Source of the DNA: Oscillibacter sp.
GTDB lineage: Bacteria; Bacillota; Clostridia; Oscillospirales; Oscillospiraceae
Reading direction: 5' to 3'
NCBI GenBank assembly: GCA_022791875.1
Contig: JAAVZX010000077.1
Span: forward strand, 62,001 to 126,000
Length of the DNA: 64,000 nt
The position numbers were made by a program, and so were the translations under genes. Under the pieces are notes generated by a model, which made no database searches, was not told the origin of the DNA, and saw nothing but the letters and a program-made list of their open reading frames with translations. Position 1 is the first letter of the stretch. Each line of letters starts with the position of its first letter. Below, in pieces: positions 29,375 to 38,744 of the stretch.

Positions 29375-29674
29375 GATACAAACTTCCTTTTCCAAACAAA
29401 ATAGGTCCCGGGCCAACGGAGGGACCCGGGCAGGGGAAATCTGTCCCTGTCACGCAGATACCTTACCACGGTGATTTCTGGTTGTCAATAGTATATTTAC
29501 CAAAAATGAATAAATATTTGCTTCCCCTCCCGTATTCATGAAAAAACGGCGGCTGATCGTTGCTGTTCCAGGCCCCCACTTGTGCAACCTGCCCAACAAA
29601 AAATGAATAAAAACCTGAATATTCACTTTCAAGAACCAAGACAAAAGAATCCGCGGGGAAACAGAGTTTCCCCG

Positions 29675-29737
29675 CAGTTAAAGCTCTTTTCGCTTCCTTT
29701 TCTCTCGAGAAAAGGAAGCCGCCGGAGGCCCCCCGTA
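29675..29737. repeat. module B copy 6 (inverted, short)
   Basis: gttaaagctcttttcgcttccttttctctcgagaaaaggaagccgccggaggccccccg. Confidence 0.75.
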
Positions 29738-29746
29738 GGCAGGCAC

Positions 29747-32158
29747 CTACGATAAAGGAAAGGTCACGATAGCCGTAAACAGGTCAGCGACCGTTTCGAC
29801 GCGGAACTCGCCTCCGCAGGCTTCGGTGAAGGAGCTTGCGATGCTGAGGCCGAGGCCGGAGCCGCCGTCGGTGCGGCTGGAGTCGCCGCGGACGAAGCGG
29901 GCGGTGAAGTCTACGCCCTCGGGGAGTTCACTGCGGGAGGTGTTGCGAACGCTGGCTTCTGCTTTGCCGCCGGCGGGTTTCAGGGTCAGGTAGACGCGGC
30001 TTCCCTCCAGGGCGTAGCGGAGGGCGTTGTCGATCAGGTTCTGGAAGACGCGGTAAAGGCGCTTGCCGTCGGCGGTGATCATGACGGGGTCTTCTGGGAG
30101 GTCGACTTTGAAAGTTAAGGCGCTCTTTTGGATTTGGGCGTCCATGTCGGCTAGGGTCTGACGTAAGAGCTTTGCCAGGTCCAGGCGCTCCATCTGAATG
30201 GGAAGCTGGTCCGCCGCCGCCTTGCTGACCTCGAAGACATCCTGAACCATCGTTTTCAGGCGCTGGGCCTTTTCGTCGATGATTCTGGCGTAGTCCGCCG
30301 CGGCGGGGGAGAGGTCCTCCTGTCTGAGAAGTTCCGCATAGGAGAGAATCGACGTCAAGGGGGTCTTGAGGTCGTGGGAGACGTTGCTGACCAGCTCCAC
30401 CTTCATGCGCTCGCTCCTGGTCTGTTCCTCCAGGGCGGCTTTCATGCCTGCCTGGATGTCGTTCAGGGAATCGACGGTCTGACGCAGGTCCGTGTCCTCC
30501 GGCATCAGCAGCGGATTCGTCAGGTCCCCGGCGCGGATGGCCTCTACCTTGTCCGCCAGCCGCCCGATGTCCCGGGCCAGATTGCGGCCCTTCCAGACGC
30601 TGTAAACGGCAAAGGCCAGGGGGATGCTGAGAATCGCCAGGGGGAGCTGGATGAACAGCATTACGCCGTCTATATGGATGCTCCTGTAGCCGATCATGCG
30701 CACAAACAGCACAATCCAGTTCACGGCCTCCGCCGCCGCCAGAATGGCCAGGGCCAGCATCCCCGCCGCCCAATTCCGGCTCAGACGCTTCTCAACGGGG
30801 CGATTCAGGTCTCTTGCCCGCAGTCTGCGAAAAAGAGGGCGCAGGAGGGACCTCCGGGCCTCCTTCGGATTATATCTGTGGTCGTTGCGCACCAGCCAGA
30901 CCATCCAGAACAGGAATAGCAGCGCGGGCACGCTGGACACCGCCGCCCGCAGCAGCGGCATTCCCAAGCTGCCCCAGCCGCAGTCCCAGCTGTACCAGAC
31001 ATCCCGGAAAGAGTAGTAGAACTCGGGCAGCCAGTTCGCCTCAAACAGGAGCATGAACGCGGCGATCAGACCCAGCAGAACCCGTACCTCCGTCCACACG
31101 CGGACGGTCCAGGAGGCGATTCTGCGGTCCGCGTACACCCGCGCCTTCCGCAGGCACACCCACACCATCAGAAGCAGCACGCCGCAGGAGAACAGGAACA
31201 CCTGGGCGCGGTAGAAGTTCCGGCTCTGCTCCACGTTCCGGGCAATGTAGTACATGCTGCTGTTATAATAGGTATTGCCCGTCTGGTAGTCCACGCCGTA
31301 CCAGCGGATCGGCTCCTTCCGGATGGCCATGTGGACCTCCACGCCCTCCAGTTGATCGCTGACGGGGAAGTTGTCGTAGCCGGGGACGAACCAGAGGGAG
31401 TCCGCATCGTAAACCCCGTCGCCGTACACGTCCAGCTCCTGGCCGTCCTTGCTGATGGACACTTTCCCGTCCTTGAAGGTCAGGAAAAAGTTGTACTCCG
31501 GCGCTTTCCGCCAGCCGTTGTAGGGGACCTTCGTGTTCGTGTACGTCTTCGGCGCCGCGTCCCCCTCCTTGTTCCGCAGGATATAGTAGAGGACGTTCTT
31601 GTCATGCTGATAGTCCGCGTCCGGCTCACGTTCCTTTGCTGGCTCCGCAGGAGGCCGGGAACTGCTCTGGGCGAAGCCGTCTCCATAGTCATAGTAGGTC
31701 ACGGTGCCCGTGTCCTCCTGCATAGCGGACCTGGGCCTCTGCCAGATGAAATCCAGAATCCCCGGATTCTCCTCCGTGATGGCAGTCCCGTAGGCCGTGT
31801 CGTTCTCCGTCCAGTAGGAGGCCGTGTAGAAGTCCGGCGTGCCGCCCACCGCAATGGTCAGGAAGTCCCGGAGGTACGAGGAAACCTCCGTGTGAAAGGA
31901 GTCCGTCTCCTGCCAGTCGTCGACGAAGCGGGGGAAGGGGTCCCGCTCCCACACGATGCGGCTGAGCGCGTTCCCCGCGCTGAAAATCACCAGCGTCACC
32001 CCCAGGAAGAAGGCCAGGAAGGAGATCCACGGCTTCACCCGTCCCACGCGCTCCGCCGGTACGCCCTCCCGCAGGGACCCATCCTCCCGCTTCACCAGGG
32101 AGGCGGCGTAATACTCCCGCTCGGGCTGTCTATCCATGTCGTTCCATTTTGTATCCAA
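29747..32158 (-). CDS. sensor histidine kinase
   Basis: VELVSNVSHDLKTPLTSILSYAEL H-box, NLIDNALRYA, SGLGLSIASS; large membrane/extracytoplasmic N-terminus. Confidence 0.92.
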   Translation of the reverse strand: MDTKWNDMDRQPEREYYAASLVKREDGSLREGVPAERVGRVKPWISFLAFFLGVTLVIFSAGNALSRIVWERDPFPRFVDDWQETDSFHTEVSSYLRDFLTIAVGGTPDFYTASYWTENDTAYGTAITEENPGILDFIWQRPRSAMQEDTGTVTYYDYGDGFAQSSSRPPAEPAKEREPDADYQHDKNVLYYILRNKEGDAAPKTYTNTKVPYNGWRKAPEYNFFLTFKDGKVSISKDGQELDVYGDGVYDADSLWFVPGYDNFPVSDQLEGVEVHMAIRKEPIRWYGVDYQTGNTYYNSSMYYIARNVEQSRNFYRAQVFLFSCGVLLLMVWVCLRKARVYADRRIASWTVRVWTEVRVLLGLIAAFMLLFEANWLPEFYYSFRDVWYSWDCGWGSLGMPLLRAAVSSVPALLFLFWMVWLVRNDHRYNPKEARRSLLRPLFRRLRARDLNRPVEKRLSRNWAAGMLALAILAAAEAVNWIVLFVRMIGYRSIHIDGVMLFIQLPLAILSIPLAFAVYSVWKGRNLARDIGRLADKVEAIRAGDLTNPLLMPEDTDLRQTVDSLNDIQAGMKAALEEQTRSERMKVELVSNVSHDLKTPLTSILSYAELLRQEDLSPAAADYARIIDEKAQRLKTMVQDVFEVSKAAADQLPIQMERLDLAKLLRQTLADMDAQIQKSALTFKVDLPEDPVMITADGKRLYRVFQNLIDNALRYALEGSRVYLTLKPAGGKAEASVRNTSRSELPEGVDFTARFVRGDSSRTDGGSGLGLSIASSFTEACGGEFRVETVADLFTAIVTFPLS

Positions 32159-32831
32159 TGCCCCACACCACCTTAATATAATCTGGCTCTTTGGGGTTCA
32201 GCTCGATTTTTTCGCGAATGCGCCGGATGTGGACCATGACGGTGTTTTCGCAGGAGAACGCGTCCTCGTTCCACACGCGGCGGTAGATTTCCTCCGCGGG
32301 GAAGATGCGCCCCAGGTTCCGCATGAGAAGGTCGACGATCCGCGTCTCCGTAGGCGTGAGCTTCACCTCGTCCCCGTCGGCCCGAAGGGTCCGGCTGGCG
32401 GGGTCGTAGCTGAGACGGCCGTTGACGAGGATGCCTTGACGCGCCTCCGCGTTCACGTCCCCCAGGGACGTGTAGCGCCGCAGCTGGCTCCGCACACGGG
32501 CCACAAGCTCCTGGGGATTGTAGGGCTTCGTCACGTAGTCGTCGGCCCCCATGGACAGCCCCAGGATCTTGTCGGTGTCCTCGCTCTTCGCGGACAGCAC
32601 GATCACAGGCAGATTCCGCTTCTCGCGAATGCGAAGCAGAGCCGACAGCCCGTCCAGCCGGGGCATCATCACGTCAATGAGGATCAGCTTCACAGCAGGG
32701 TCCAGTGCCAGCTCCAAAGCCTGCATCCCATCATAGGCCCGCCGCACCAGATACCCTTCCCGCTCCAAAGCGATCGCAATCGCCCCCACAATCTCCGGAT
32801 CATCATCCACAACCAAAATACACTCGTTCAT
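32130..32831 (-). CDS. OmpR-family response regulator
   Basis: ILVVDDDPEIVGAI, LILIDVMMPRLDG, winged-helix C-terminus; start 32831 (MNECILVVDDD) preferred over 32864. Confidence 0.92.
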   Translation of the reverse strand: MNECILVVDDDPEIVGAIAIALEREGYLVRRAYDGMQALELALDPAVKLILIDVMMPRLDGLSALLRIREKRNLPVIVLSAKSEDTDKILGLSMGADDYVTKPYNPQELVARVRSQLRRYTSLGDVNAEARQGILVNGRLSYDPASRTLRADGDEVKLTPTETRIVDLLMRNLGRIFPAEEIYRRVWNEDAFSCENTVMVHIRRIREKIELNPKEPDYIKVVWGIGYKMERHG

Positions 32832-32921
32832 AACCGGCTTCCTCCCTTGAGTCAAACCCAGCATACCAAGGATTTCTTACAAACACGTCGACAAAAACCT
32901 TACAAAATTCTTACGGTTTTT

Positions 32922-33029
32922 TGTGCCTCCGGCGGGCGGGGGGCCTCCGGCGGCCAGGGGCTTTGCCCCTGGACCCCACCAGGGAGGCACGCGCCTCCCT
33001 GGACCCTGGCAAATCACTCCTTTTTTGTG
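32922..33029. repeat. module A copy 5
   Basis: gggggcctccggcggccaggggctttgcccctggaccccaccagggaggcacgcgcctccctggaccctggcaaatcactccttttttgtg. Confidence 0.85.
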
Positions 33030-33036
33030 ACCTGAA

Positions 33037-34293
33037 TCATCTCTTGAGAGGCATCGTAAATATAAAGCGGGTGCCGGACACGTCGCTTTCGGCTTTCAGC
33101 GTGCCCTTGTGCTCTGCCGCTATCGCGGAGGCAATGCTCAGTCCTAAGCCGAAGCCTGTTTGTTCTCCACGGGAGGCGTCGGCGCGGTAAAAACGTTCAA
33201 ATAGGCGCTTCAATTCCTCCGGCGGAATCGGGTCCCCTGGGTTGCTTACAACCAGACGCGCCTGCCGGTCCGTCCGCTGGAGGGACAGCGTAATCGTGCC
33301 CCCCGCCGCGCCGTACTTCACCGCGTTGTCCAGCAGAACCGACACCAGCCGCCGCAGGCGGTCCCGGTCCCCCAGCACCGTCAGCTCCGGCGCGGCGCTG
33401 TACTCCAGCGGCTTCCCCGCCTCATACGCCACCGGCTCAAAGGCCATGGCGCAGTCCTCCACAATGTCCGACAAGGATACCTCCCCGAACACCGGAGCCT
33501 GGGTCATGTTGTCCGCCCGCGCCAGCGTCAGCATTTCCTCCACCAGCGACTTCATCTGCCGCGCCTCTGACAGAATATTATCCGTCCACCGCGCCGGGCG
33601 CGCCTCCATCGGCGACGCCTCCAGCAGTTCCGCGTTGGAGAGAATCACCGTCAGCGGCGTTTTCAGCTCGTGGGACGCGTCGGAAAGAAACTGCCGCTGC
33701 TGCCGCCACGCCCGCTCCACAGGCCGCGTTGCCCACCACGCCAGGAGGATCGAAACGCCCAACAAAAGCGTGAACCCCGCCAGGGCGATCCTCAGATAGG
33801 ACCGCATCATCTCCCGCAGCATGGCCTGCTCCATGGACATGTCCACGAAGGCGATCTTCCAGTAGAGCCCGTTGTCCTGGATCAGGTAGCGCAGGCGGTA
33901 GCTTTTCACCACGCCCTCGGGCTGGTTCTGGTTCAGGCAGTCCTGTAAAATGGCGCTCAGCTCTTCCGTGTCCTCCAGGTTCCCGTAGGTCCCCCCGGTG
34001 ACATAGACGGTATAGGCCCCGTTTCCCGGCCAGACGTTGACGGTGAAATAGGGCAGAAGGACCTGGTCGCCGCCGATCTCCACGCCGAACTCCGCCGGGG
34101 CCCCGCCCCTGCGAAAGGGCTGTTCCTGGATCACTCCCCGCAGAACCTGATGGCTCAGGTCCGCGATATTGTTCTCCACAGCCGCGTACACCGCCAGCAG
34201 CACCGCCGCCAGCACCGCCGTCACCAGCAGCATACACACGCCCACAAATTTCAGCCGCAGCTTCTGGATCACGGCTCCCCGCCCCCTTCTCAA
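33037..34293 (-). CDS. sensor histidine kinase
   Basis: FLSDASHELKTPLTVILSNAELLE, SVLLDNAVKYG, TGFGLGLSIA. Confidence 0.92.
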   Translation of the reverse strand: MRRGRGAVIQKLRLKFVGVCMLLVTAVLAAVLLAVYAAVENNIADLSHQVLRGVIQEQPFRRGGAPAEFGVEIGGDQVLLPYFTVNVWPGNGAYTVYVTGGTYGNLEDTEELSAILQDCLNQNQPEGVVKSYRLRYLIQDNGLYWKIAFVDMSMEQAMLREMMRSYLRIALAGFTLLLGVSILLAWWATRPVERAWRQQRQFLSDASHELKTPLTVILSNAELLEASPMEARPARWTDNILSEARQMKSLVEEMLTLARADNMTQAPVFGEVSLSDIVEDCAMAFEPVAYEAGKPLEYSAAPELTVLGDRDRLRRLVSVLLDNAVKYGAAGGTITLSLQRTDRQARLVVSNPGDPIPPEELKRLFERFYRADASRGEQTGFGLGLSIASAIAAEHKGTLKAESDVSGTRFIFTMPLKR

Positions 34294-34404
34294 TGTGTTT
34301 TTTTCCGCCCTTCGTGGAAAATGGTTTTATCCATGTGGAAAACCATGTGGAAAACGAGGAAAAAACCGGGATTTCCCCGGCCTCTTCCCTATGCGCCGCA
34401 AGAC

Positions 34405-35085
34405 TTACCCTTCCTCCGCCTCCAGGCAGTAGCCCACCATCCGGATCGTCCGGATCTTCACCGCCGCGTGGAGATGGCTCAGCTTTTTCCGCAAAAAGGA
34501 GATATATACCTCCACATTGTTGTCCTCCGCGTCCGACTCGTAGCCCCAGACCTTCAGCAGCAGGGATTCCTTTGTAATCACCAGGTTCCGGTTCCGCATG
34601 AGCAGCTCCATGATGTCGAACTCCTTCCGGCTCAGCCGCACGGAGCGCTCCCCGCAGGAGAGGGTGAACGCGCTCTTTTCCAGCCGCAGGCCCCCGAACT
34701 CCAGGGTATCCGGATTCCGGATCTCCGGCTGGCGGCGCACCAGGGCCCGCACACAGGCCAGCAGCTCCTTGGGGTCGAAGGGCTTCGTCAGGTAGTAGTC
34801 CGCGCCGCAGTCCAATCCTTCCACCTTGTCCGAAACCTGGTCCCGGGCCGTCAGCATCAGCACGGGCACGGCGTTCCCCGCCGCCCGCAGGCGTTTCAGG
34901 ACCCCGAAGCCGTCCAGCTTCGGCAGCATCACGTCCAGCAGAACCACGTCGTAGATGCCGCTTAAAGCGTTGTCCAGCCCCGCCTCTCCGTCGTGGGACA
35001 CGTCGGCGGTGTAGCCGTTCAGCTCCATCAGGTCCTGCAAGGTCCCCGCCAGGCGCACCTCGTCCTCGATAATCAGTACACGCAC
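34405..35085 (-). CDS. OmpR-family response regulator
   Basis: VLIIEDEVRLAGTL, DVVLLDVMLPKLDG, LTKPFDPKELLA, winged helix. Confidence 0.93.
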   Translation of the reverse strand: MRVLIIEDEVRLAGTLQDLMELNGYTADVSHDGEAGLDNALSGIYDVVLLDVMLPKLDGFGVLKRLRAAGNAVPVLMLTARDQVSDKVEGLDCGADYYLTKPFDPKELLACVRALVRRQPEIRNPDTLEFGGLRLEKSAFTLSCGERSVRLSRKEFDIMELLMRNRNLVITKESLLLKVWGYESDAEDNNVEVYISFLRKKLSHLHAAVKIRTIRMVGYCLEAEEG

Positions 35086-35101
35086 AGACGCCCGCCCCCT
35101 C

Positions 35102-36193
35102 TCAGCCGATGCCGTTGCTGGCGATCTGCAAAATGCCGTCCACGCTCTCCTCCGGGACCAGGTAGACGGTGGAATCCTCTTCGCCGAGCTGGACGTAGCG
35201 CCCCGCGCCGTCAGGCTGGCTCTTGCCGATGGTAAGGGTGAACTGTCCCCCCGCGCTCTCCGTGCCGTACTCGGCCTCCAGGACCGCCAGGGGCGCGTCG
35301 AAGCCGCAGATAGCCTCCGCCTCTTCGGAGGGGCGGTAGTCCACGCAGCGGGTCATGCTCAGGCCCCGGAGGTCCGCGAGAAGCTCCAGGAGGGCGCTGT
35401 TGGTGGTCACGTTCAGGGTATCGCTGAACCAAAGGGCGGCGCTGTCCCCATCGCCCTGCTTCGCGGTGAAGGAGGCCGCGGGCACCGCCTCCGGCTCCGC
35501 CGCGCTTTCAGCCCCTTCCTCCGCAGAAGATTCTTCACCCTCTCCGGAGGCGTCCTCGGGCACCTCCGGCTGGGGGCCGTAGATGGTGAGGCTCCGTAGG
35601 TTGTTCTCCGACAGGTCCGGGAGTTCCGGGAGTTCCATCATGTTATAAATGGGTGTCTGCAAATATTGGTACAGGGTTCCGTCCATAATGTAAAGGGTGC
35701 TCTCCACGCCGTCCAGCATCAGGTAACGGCTGTTTCCGTCGGTGGTGGCCTTGCCGAAGGCGAAGGTGCGGGTGCCGGATTCGCCGCTGGTGAGGGTGAG
35801 GGTGGCTTTGGGGTTGTCCAGTTGGTACGTATCCAGGGATTCTGTATTGGAAAGGGTCTGCTGGAACTGGGGGTTGACCGCCAAGTCAGTGATAGCGGTA
35901 ATCGTGGCACTGTTCAGGGGAAAACCAGGGTCGTCGGACCAGATCCAGGCCCCCTTGTCGTCCAGGGAGAAGGTAAGGGTAGCGGACCCGTTGCTGTAGC
36001 TCAGACCGGTGAGGCCCGCAGGGTCGGTGACGGCGCTTCCGCTCACGGCGCTGCCGCCGGCTCCGCCGCTGCTTCCGACGGCGGCGGGGCGGCTCTCACG
36101 GTACCGGATGCCCAGCACCACCAGGAGTATGGCGGACAGAGCGCCCAGGATGGAGAGCAGGATGGTGATGGTTTGCTTTTCTTTCCATGTCAT
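35102..36193 (-). CDS. DUF4340 domain-containing protein
   Basis: Single N-terminal TM, ITDLAVNPQFQQTLSNTESLDTYQLDNPKATLTLT and repeated DUF4340-like pattern. Confidence 0.75.
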   Translation of the reverse strand: MTWKEKQTITILLSILGALSAILLVVLGIRYRESRPAAVGSSGGAGGSAVSGSAVTDPAGLTGLSYSNGSATLTFSLDDKGAWIWSDDPGFPLNSATITAITDLAVNPQFQQTLSNTESLDTYQLDNPKATLTLTSGESGTRTFAFGKATTDGNSRYLMLDGVESTLYIMDGTLYQYLQTPIYNMMELPELPDLSENNLRSLTIYGPQPEVPEDASGEGEESSAEEGAESAAEPEAVPAASFTAKQGDGDSAALWFSDTLNVTTNSALLELLADLRGLSMTRCVDYRPSEEAEAICGFDAPLAVLEAEYGTESAGGQFTLTIGKSQPDGAGRYVQLGEEDSTVYLVPEESVDGILQIASNGIG

Positions 36194-36441
36194 GGATTGG
36201 TTCCTCCTGTTTGGGGTAGTTGGTTGGTTTGTTTCTGTGGTCTGGCGGTCGCGAAAGACTGCCGCTACGGGGGTTTCTTAGCCAAAGTGGAAATAATCTT
36301 TTCAAAGTGCGGGAAAGCGCACAAAGCCTCCAAAAGATCCAGGTCCGCAGGAATGCGCGGGGGTTCTGTAGTCATGTGAGCCGCTCCGCTCTCACATCTC
36401 CTCGCGAAAGCAGGATGCGCCTAACCCAGCAATAAAAACCC

Positions 36442-36605
36442 CGTGGGTCCTTTCATGCCAATGGAAGGACCCACCCGCAACTGCCGCGTCACCGTGCGGT
36501 AAGCCTTAACACCCACCATTGCATAGAGCGGTATGAAAGCTCTTTTTGGTTACTTTTTCTCTCGAGAAAAAGTAACCCGCCGGAGGCCCCCCGTCCCCCC
36601 GCGGG
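36442..36605. repeat. modules C+B (inverted) copy 7
   Basis: gggtcctttcatgccaatggaaggaccca ... ggttactttttctctcgagaaaaagtaacccgccggaggccccccgtccccccgcgggg. Confidence 0.8.
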
Positions 36606-36616
36606 GCGTCCCTGCT

Positions 36617-36644
36617 ATTATAGCACATCTCCCGCCGCCGTCAA
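36617..36644 (-). promoter_or_regulatory. sigma-A promoter reading toward DUF4340 gene
   Basis: Minus strand TTGACG (36639-36644) - 16 nt - TATAAT (36617-36622). Confidence 0.6.
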
Positions 36645-37055
36645 ACAAAAAAGCTCCTCCGTCCGCACCACTCATGATAGCGAATGCAGCTGAAAGCTGT
36701 CTGAACGAAAATATTCACAATTTATTTATAGAATTGACAGATTGATTTCATTTTTTCTGGGTATCCTAGTACCATCCTCCAAAACGGAGGCACGATTTCC
36801 TCTCTTTCTGTTTCTTTTCCCTCTTCGCGGACTGGCGGCGGGCCTCATGCCTGCCGCCGGTCTGCGTCTTTTATTGCACTCTGTTTGAAATTTGTCAAAC
36901 AAACGCCTCCAATTCCAACAATTATGCTCTTGCATTCACCCACCAAACCGCATATAATTGAATCTGACCAGACATGTGAAAAAACTGGCAAACCTGAAAC
37001 CCTTGTAAATATCCGGACGGTTCCCTTCTGTCCGGTCAATATGGGAGGAAAGTAT

Positions 37056-38570
37056 ATGAGAGGCGTACACAGCGCGGTAGACGACATCCGCCGCACCGTA
37101 TTCAAAGAGGTTGCCCGCCTGGCCTACGAAGACGGCGACCTTGCCCGCGTCAACCTCATCCCCTACAAGATGATCCAGGGCGACGTGGCCCAGCACCGCT
37201 CCGACGTCTTCCTGGAGCGCGCCATCATCAAAGAGCGCATCCGCCTGGCCCTCGGCATGAGCATGATGGGCGATCAGCTCCCCATCTCCGCCACCATCAA
37301 CGAGGCCACCACCGACCAGAAATACTTCGAGCTCCCCCTGGTCAACATCATCCCCTTCGCCTGCAACGCCTGCCCCCCCAAGCAGATCCGCATCACCGAC
37401 AGCTGCCAGGGCTGCATCTCCCACCCCTGCATGAACGTCTGCCCCAAGGATGCCATCTACATGGACAAGGACAAGCACTGCCACATTGACCAGGACAAGT
37501 GCATCAAGTGCGGCAAGTGCTTCAACCAGTGCCCCTACCGCGCCATCTCCAAGATCGAGCGCCCCTGCGCCGCCGCCTGCGGCATGGACGCCATCGAGTC
37601 CGACGAGCTGGGCCGCGCCAAGATCAACTACGACAAGTGCGTCTCCTGCGGCATGTGCCTCGTGAACTGCCCCTTCGGCGCCATCGCCGACAAGAGCCAG
37701 ATCTACCAGGTCATCACCGCCATCAAGCGCAATGAGGAAGTCATCGCCTGTGTGGCCCCCGCTTTCGTGGGCCAGTTCGGCAAGGACGCCACCCCCGCCA
37801 AGCTGAAAGCCGCCATGAGCATCCTGGGCTTTTCCGACGTGGTGGAAGTCGCCATCGGCGCGGACCTGTGTACCGTGGAGGAGGCCAAGGACTTCCTGGA
37901 GGAAGTGCCTGCCAAGCAGCCCTGGATGGGCACCAGCTGCTGCCCCGCCTGGAGCGTCATGGCCAAGAAGCTCTACCCCGAGTTCGCGGACTATATCTCC
38001 ATGGCCCTCACCCCCATGGTCATCACCGCCCGCATGGTCAAGAAGGACCACCCCAACGCCCGCATCGTCTTCATCGGGCCCTGCTCCGCCAAGAAGCTGG
38101 AGGCCAACCGCCGCACCGTCCGCTCCGACGTGGACTTCGTTCTCACATTTGAGGAGCTCCAGGGCATCTTCGACGCCCGCGACATCGACTTCAGCAAGCT
38201 GGAAGCCAACCCCGAGGACGAAATGGACGAGGGCACCGGCATGGGCCGCGGCTTCGCCGTGGGCGGAGGCGTCGCCGCCGCCGTCGTCGAGGCCATCAAG
38301 CACATCGACCCCGACCGCGAAATCAAAATCGAGTACGGCGACGGCCTCAAAAACTGCCGCAAAATGCTCGCCATGGCAAAGGCCGGCAAACGCGACGGCT
38401 ACCTCCTGGAAGGCATGGGCTGCCCCGGCGGCTGCGTCGCCGGCGCCGGAACCATCCGGCCTGTCAAGGAGAGCACTATGACCGTCGAAAAGTTCAAAAA
38501 CGAGGCTTCCGAAATGAGCTGTACGGCCAGTCCCTATCTCCATCGGCTGGAGGACGTCGAGGAGCGGTAA
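37056..38570 (+). CDS. monomeric [FeFe] hydrogenase, group-B-like
   Basis: Multiple [4Fe-4S] CxxCxxC ligands; H-cluster motifs TSCCPAW, IGPCSAKKLEA, EGMGCPGGCVAGAG; start 37056 with GGGAGGA upstream. Confidence 0.9.
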   Translation: MRGVHSAVDDIRRTVFKEVARLAYEDGDLARVNLIPYKMIQGDVAQHRSDVFLERAIIKERIRLALGMSMMGDQLPISATINEATTDQKYFELPLVNIIPFACNACPPKQIRITDSCQGCISHPCMNVCPKDAIYMDKDKHCHIDQDKCIKCGKCFNQCPYRAISKIERPCAAACGMDAIESDELGRAKINYDKCVSCGMCLVNCPFGAIADKSQIYQVITAIKRNEEVIACVAPAFVGQFGKDATPAKLKAAMSILGFSDVVEVAIGADLCTVEEAKDFLEEVPAKQPWMGTSCCPAWSVMAKKLYPEFADYISMALTPMVITARMVKKDHPNARIVFIGPCSAKKLEANRRTVRSDVDFVLTFEELQGIFDARDIDFSKLEANPEDEMDEGTGMGRGFAVGGGVAAAVVEAIKHIDPDREIKIEYGDGLKNCRKMLAMAKAGKRDGYLLEGMGCPGGCVAGAGTIRPVKESTMTVEKFKNEASEMSCTASPYLHRLEDVEER

Positions 38571-38718
38571 TGTTCCTTTTTTCTTGAAAGAAAAAAGGAA
38601 CCGAAAAAAGAACTTTTTAACTCGACGCGAATCCGGTGGGCGTTGGAGACTGTGCGTGGTAACGTAGTGCTGAGCATGTGGTCCTTACCTCGATCGAGGT
38701 AAGGACCACAGGATTTTA
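38571..38718. repeat. modules B+C copy 8
   Basis: gttccttttttcttgaaagaaaaaaggaaccg ... aactcgacgcgaatccggtgggcg ... tgtggtccttacctcgatcgaggtaaggaccaca. Confidence 0.8.
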
Positions 38719-38744
38719 TACTTTTGTTGGGAGGTTGTGGGGAT

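Noticed and set aside
29405-29440. Attenuator hairpin upstream of the amino-acid-binding protein
   Set aside because: Only a 6-bp ggtccc/gggacc stem; too weak.
36936-38543. 535-aa minus-strand ORF
   Set aside because: Antisense to the hydrogenase gene.
6867-38718. CRISPR array
   Set aside because: The repeats are dispersed intergenic palindromes, not regularly spaced direct repeats with spacers; no cas genes.
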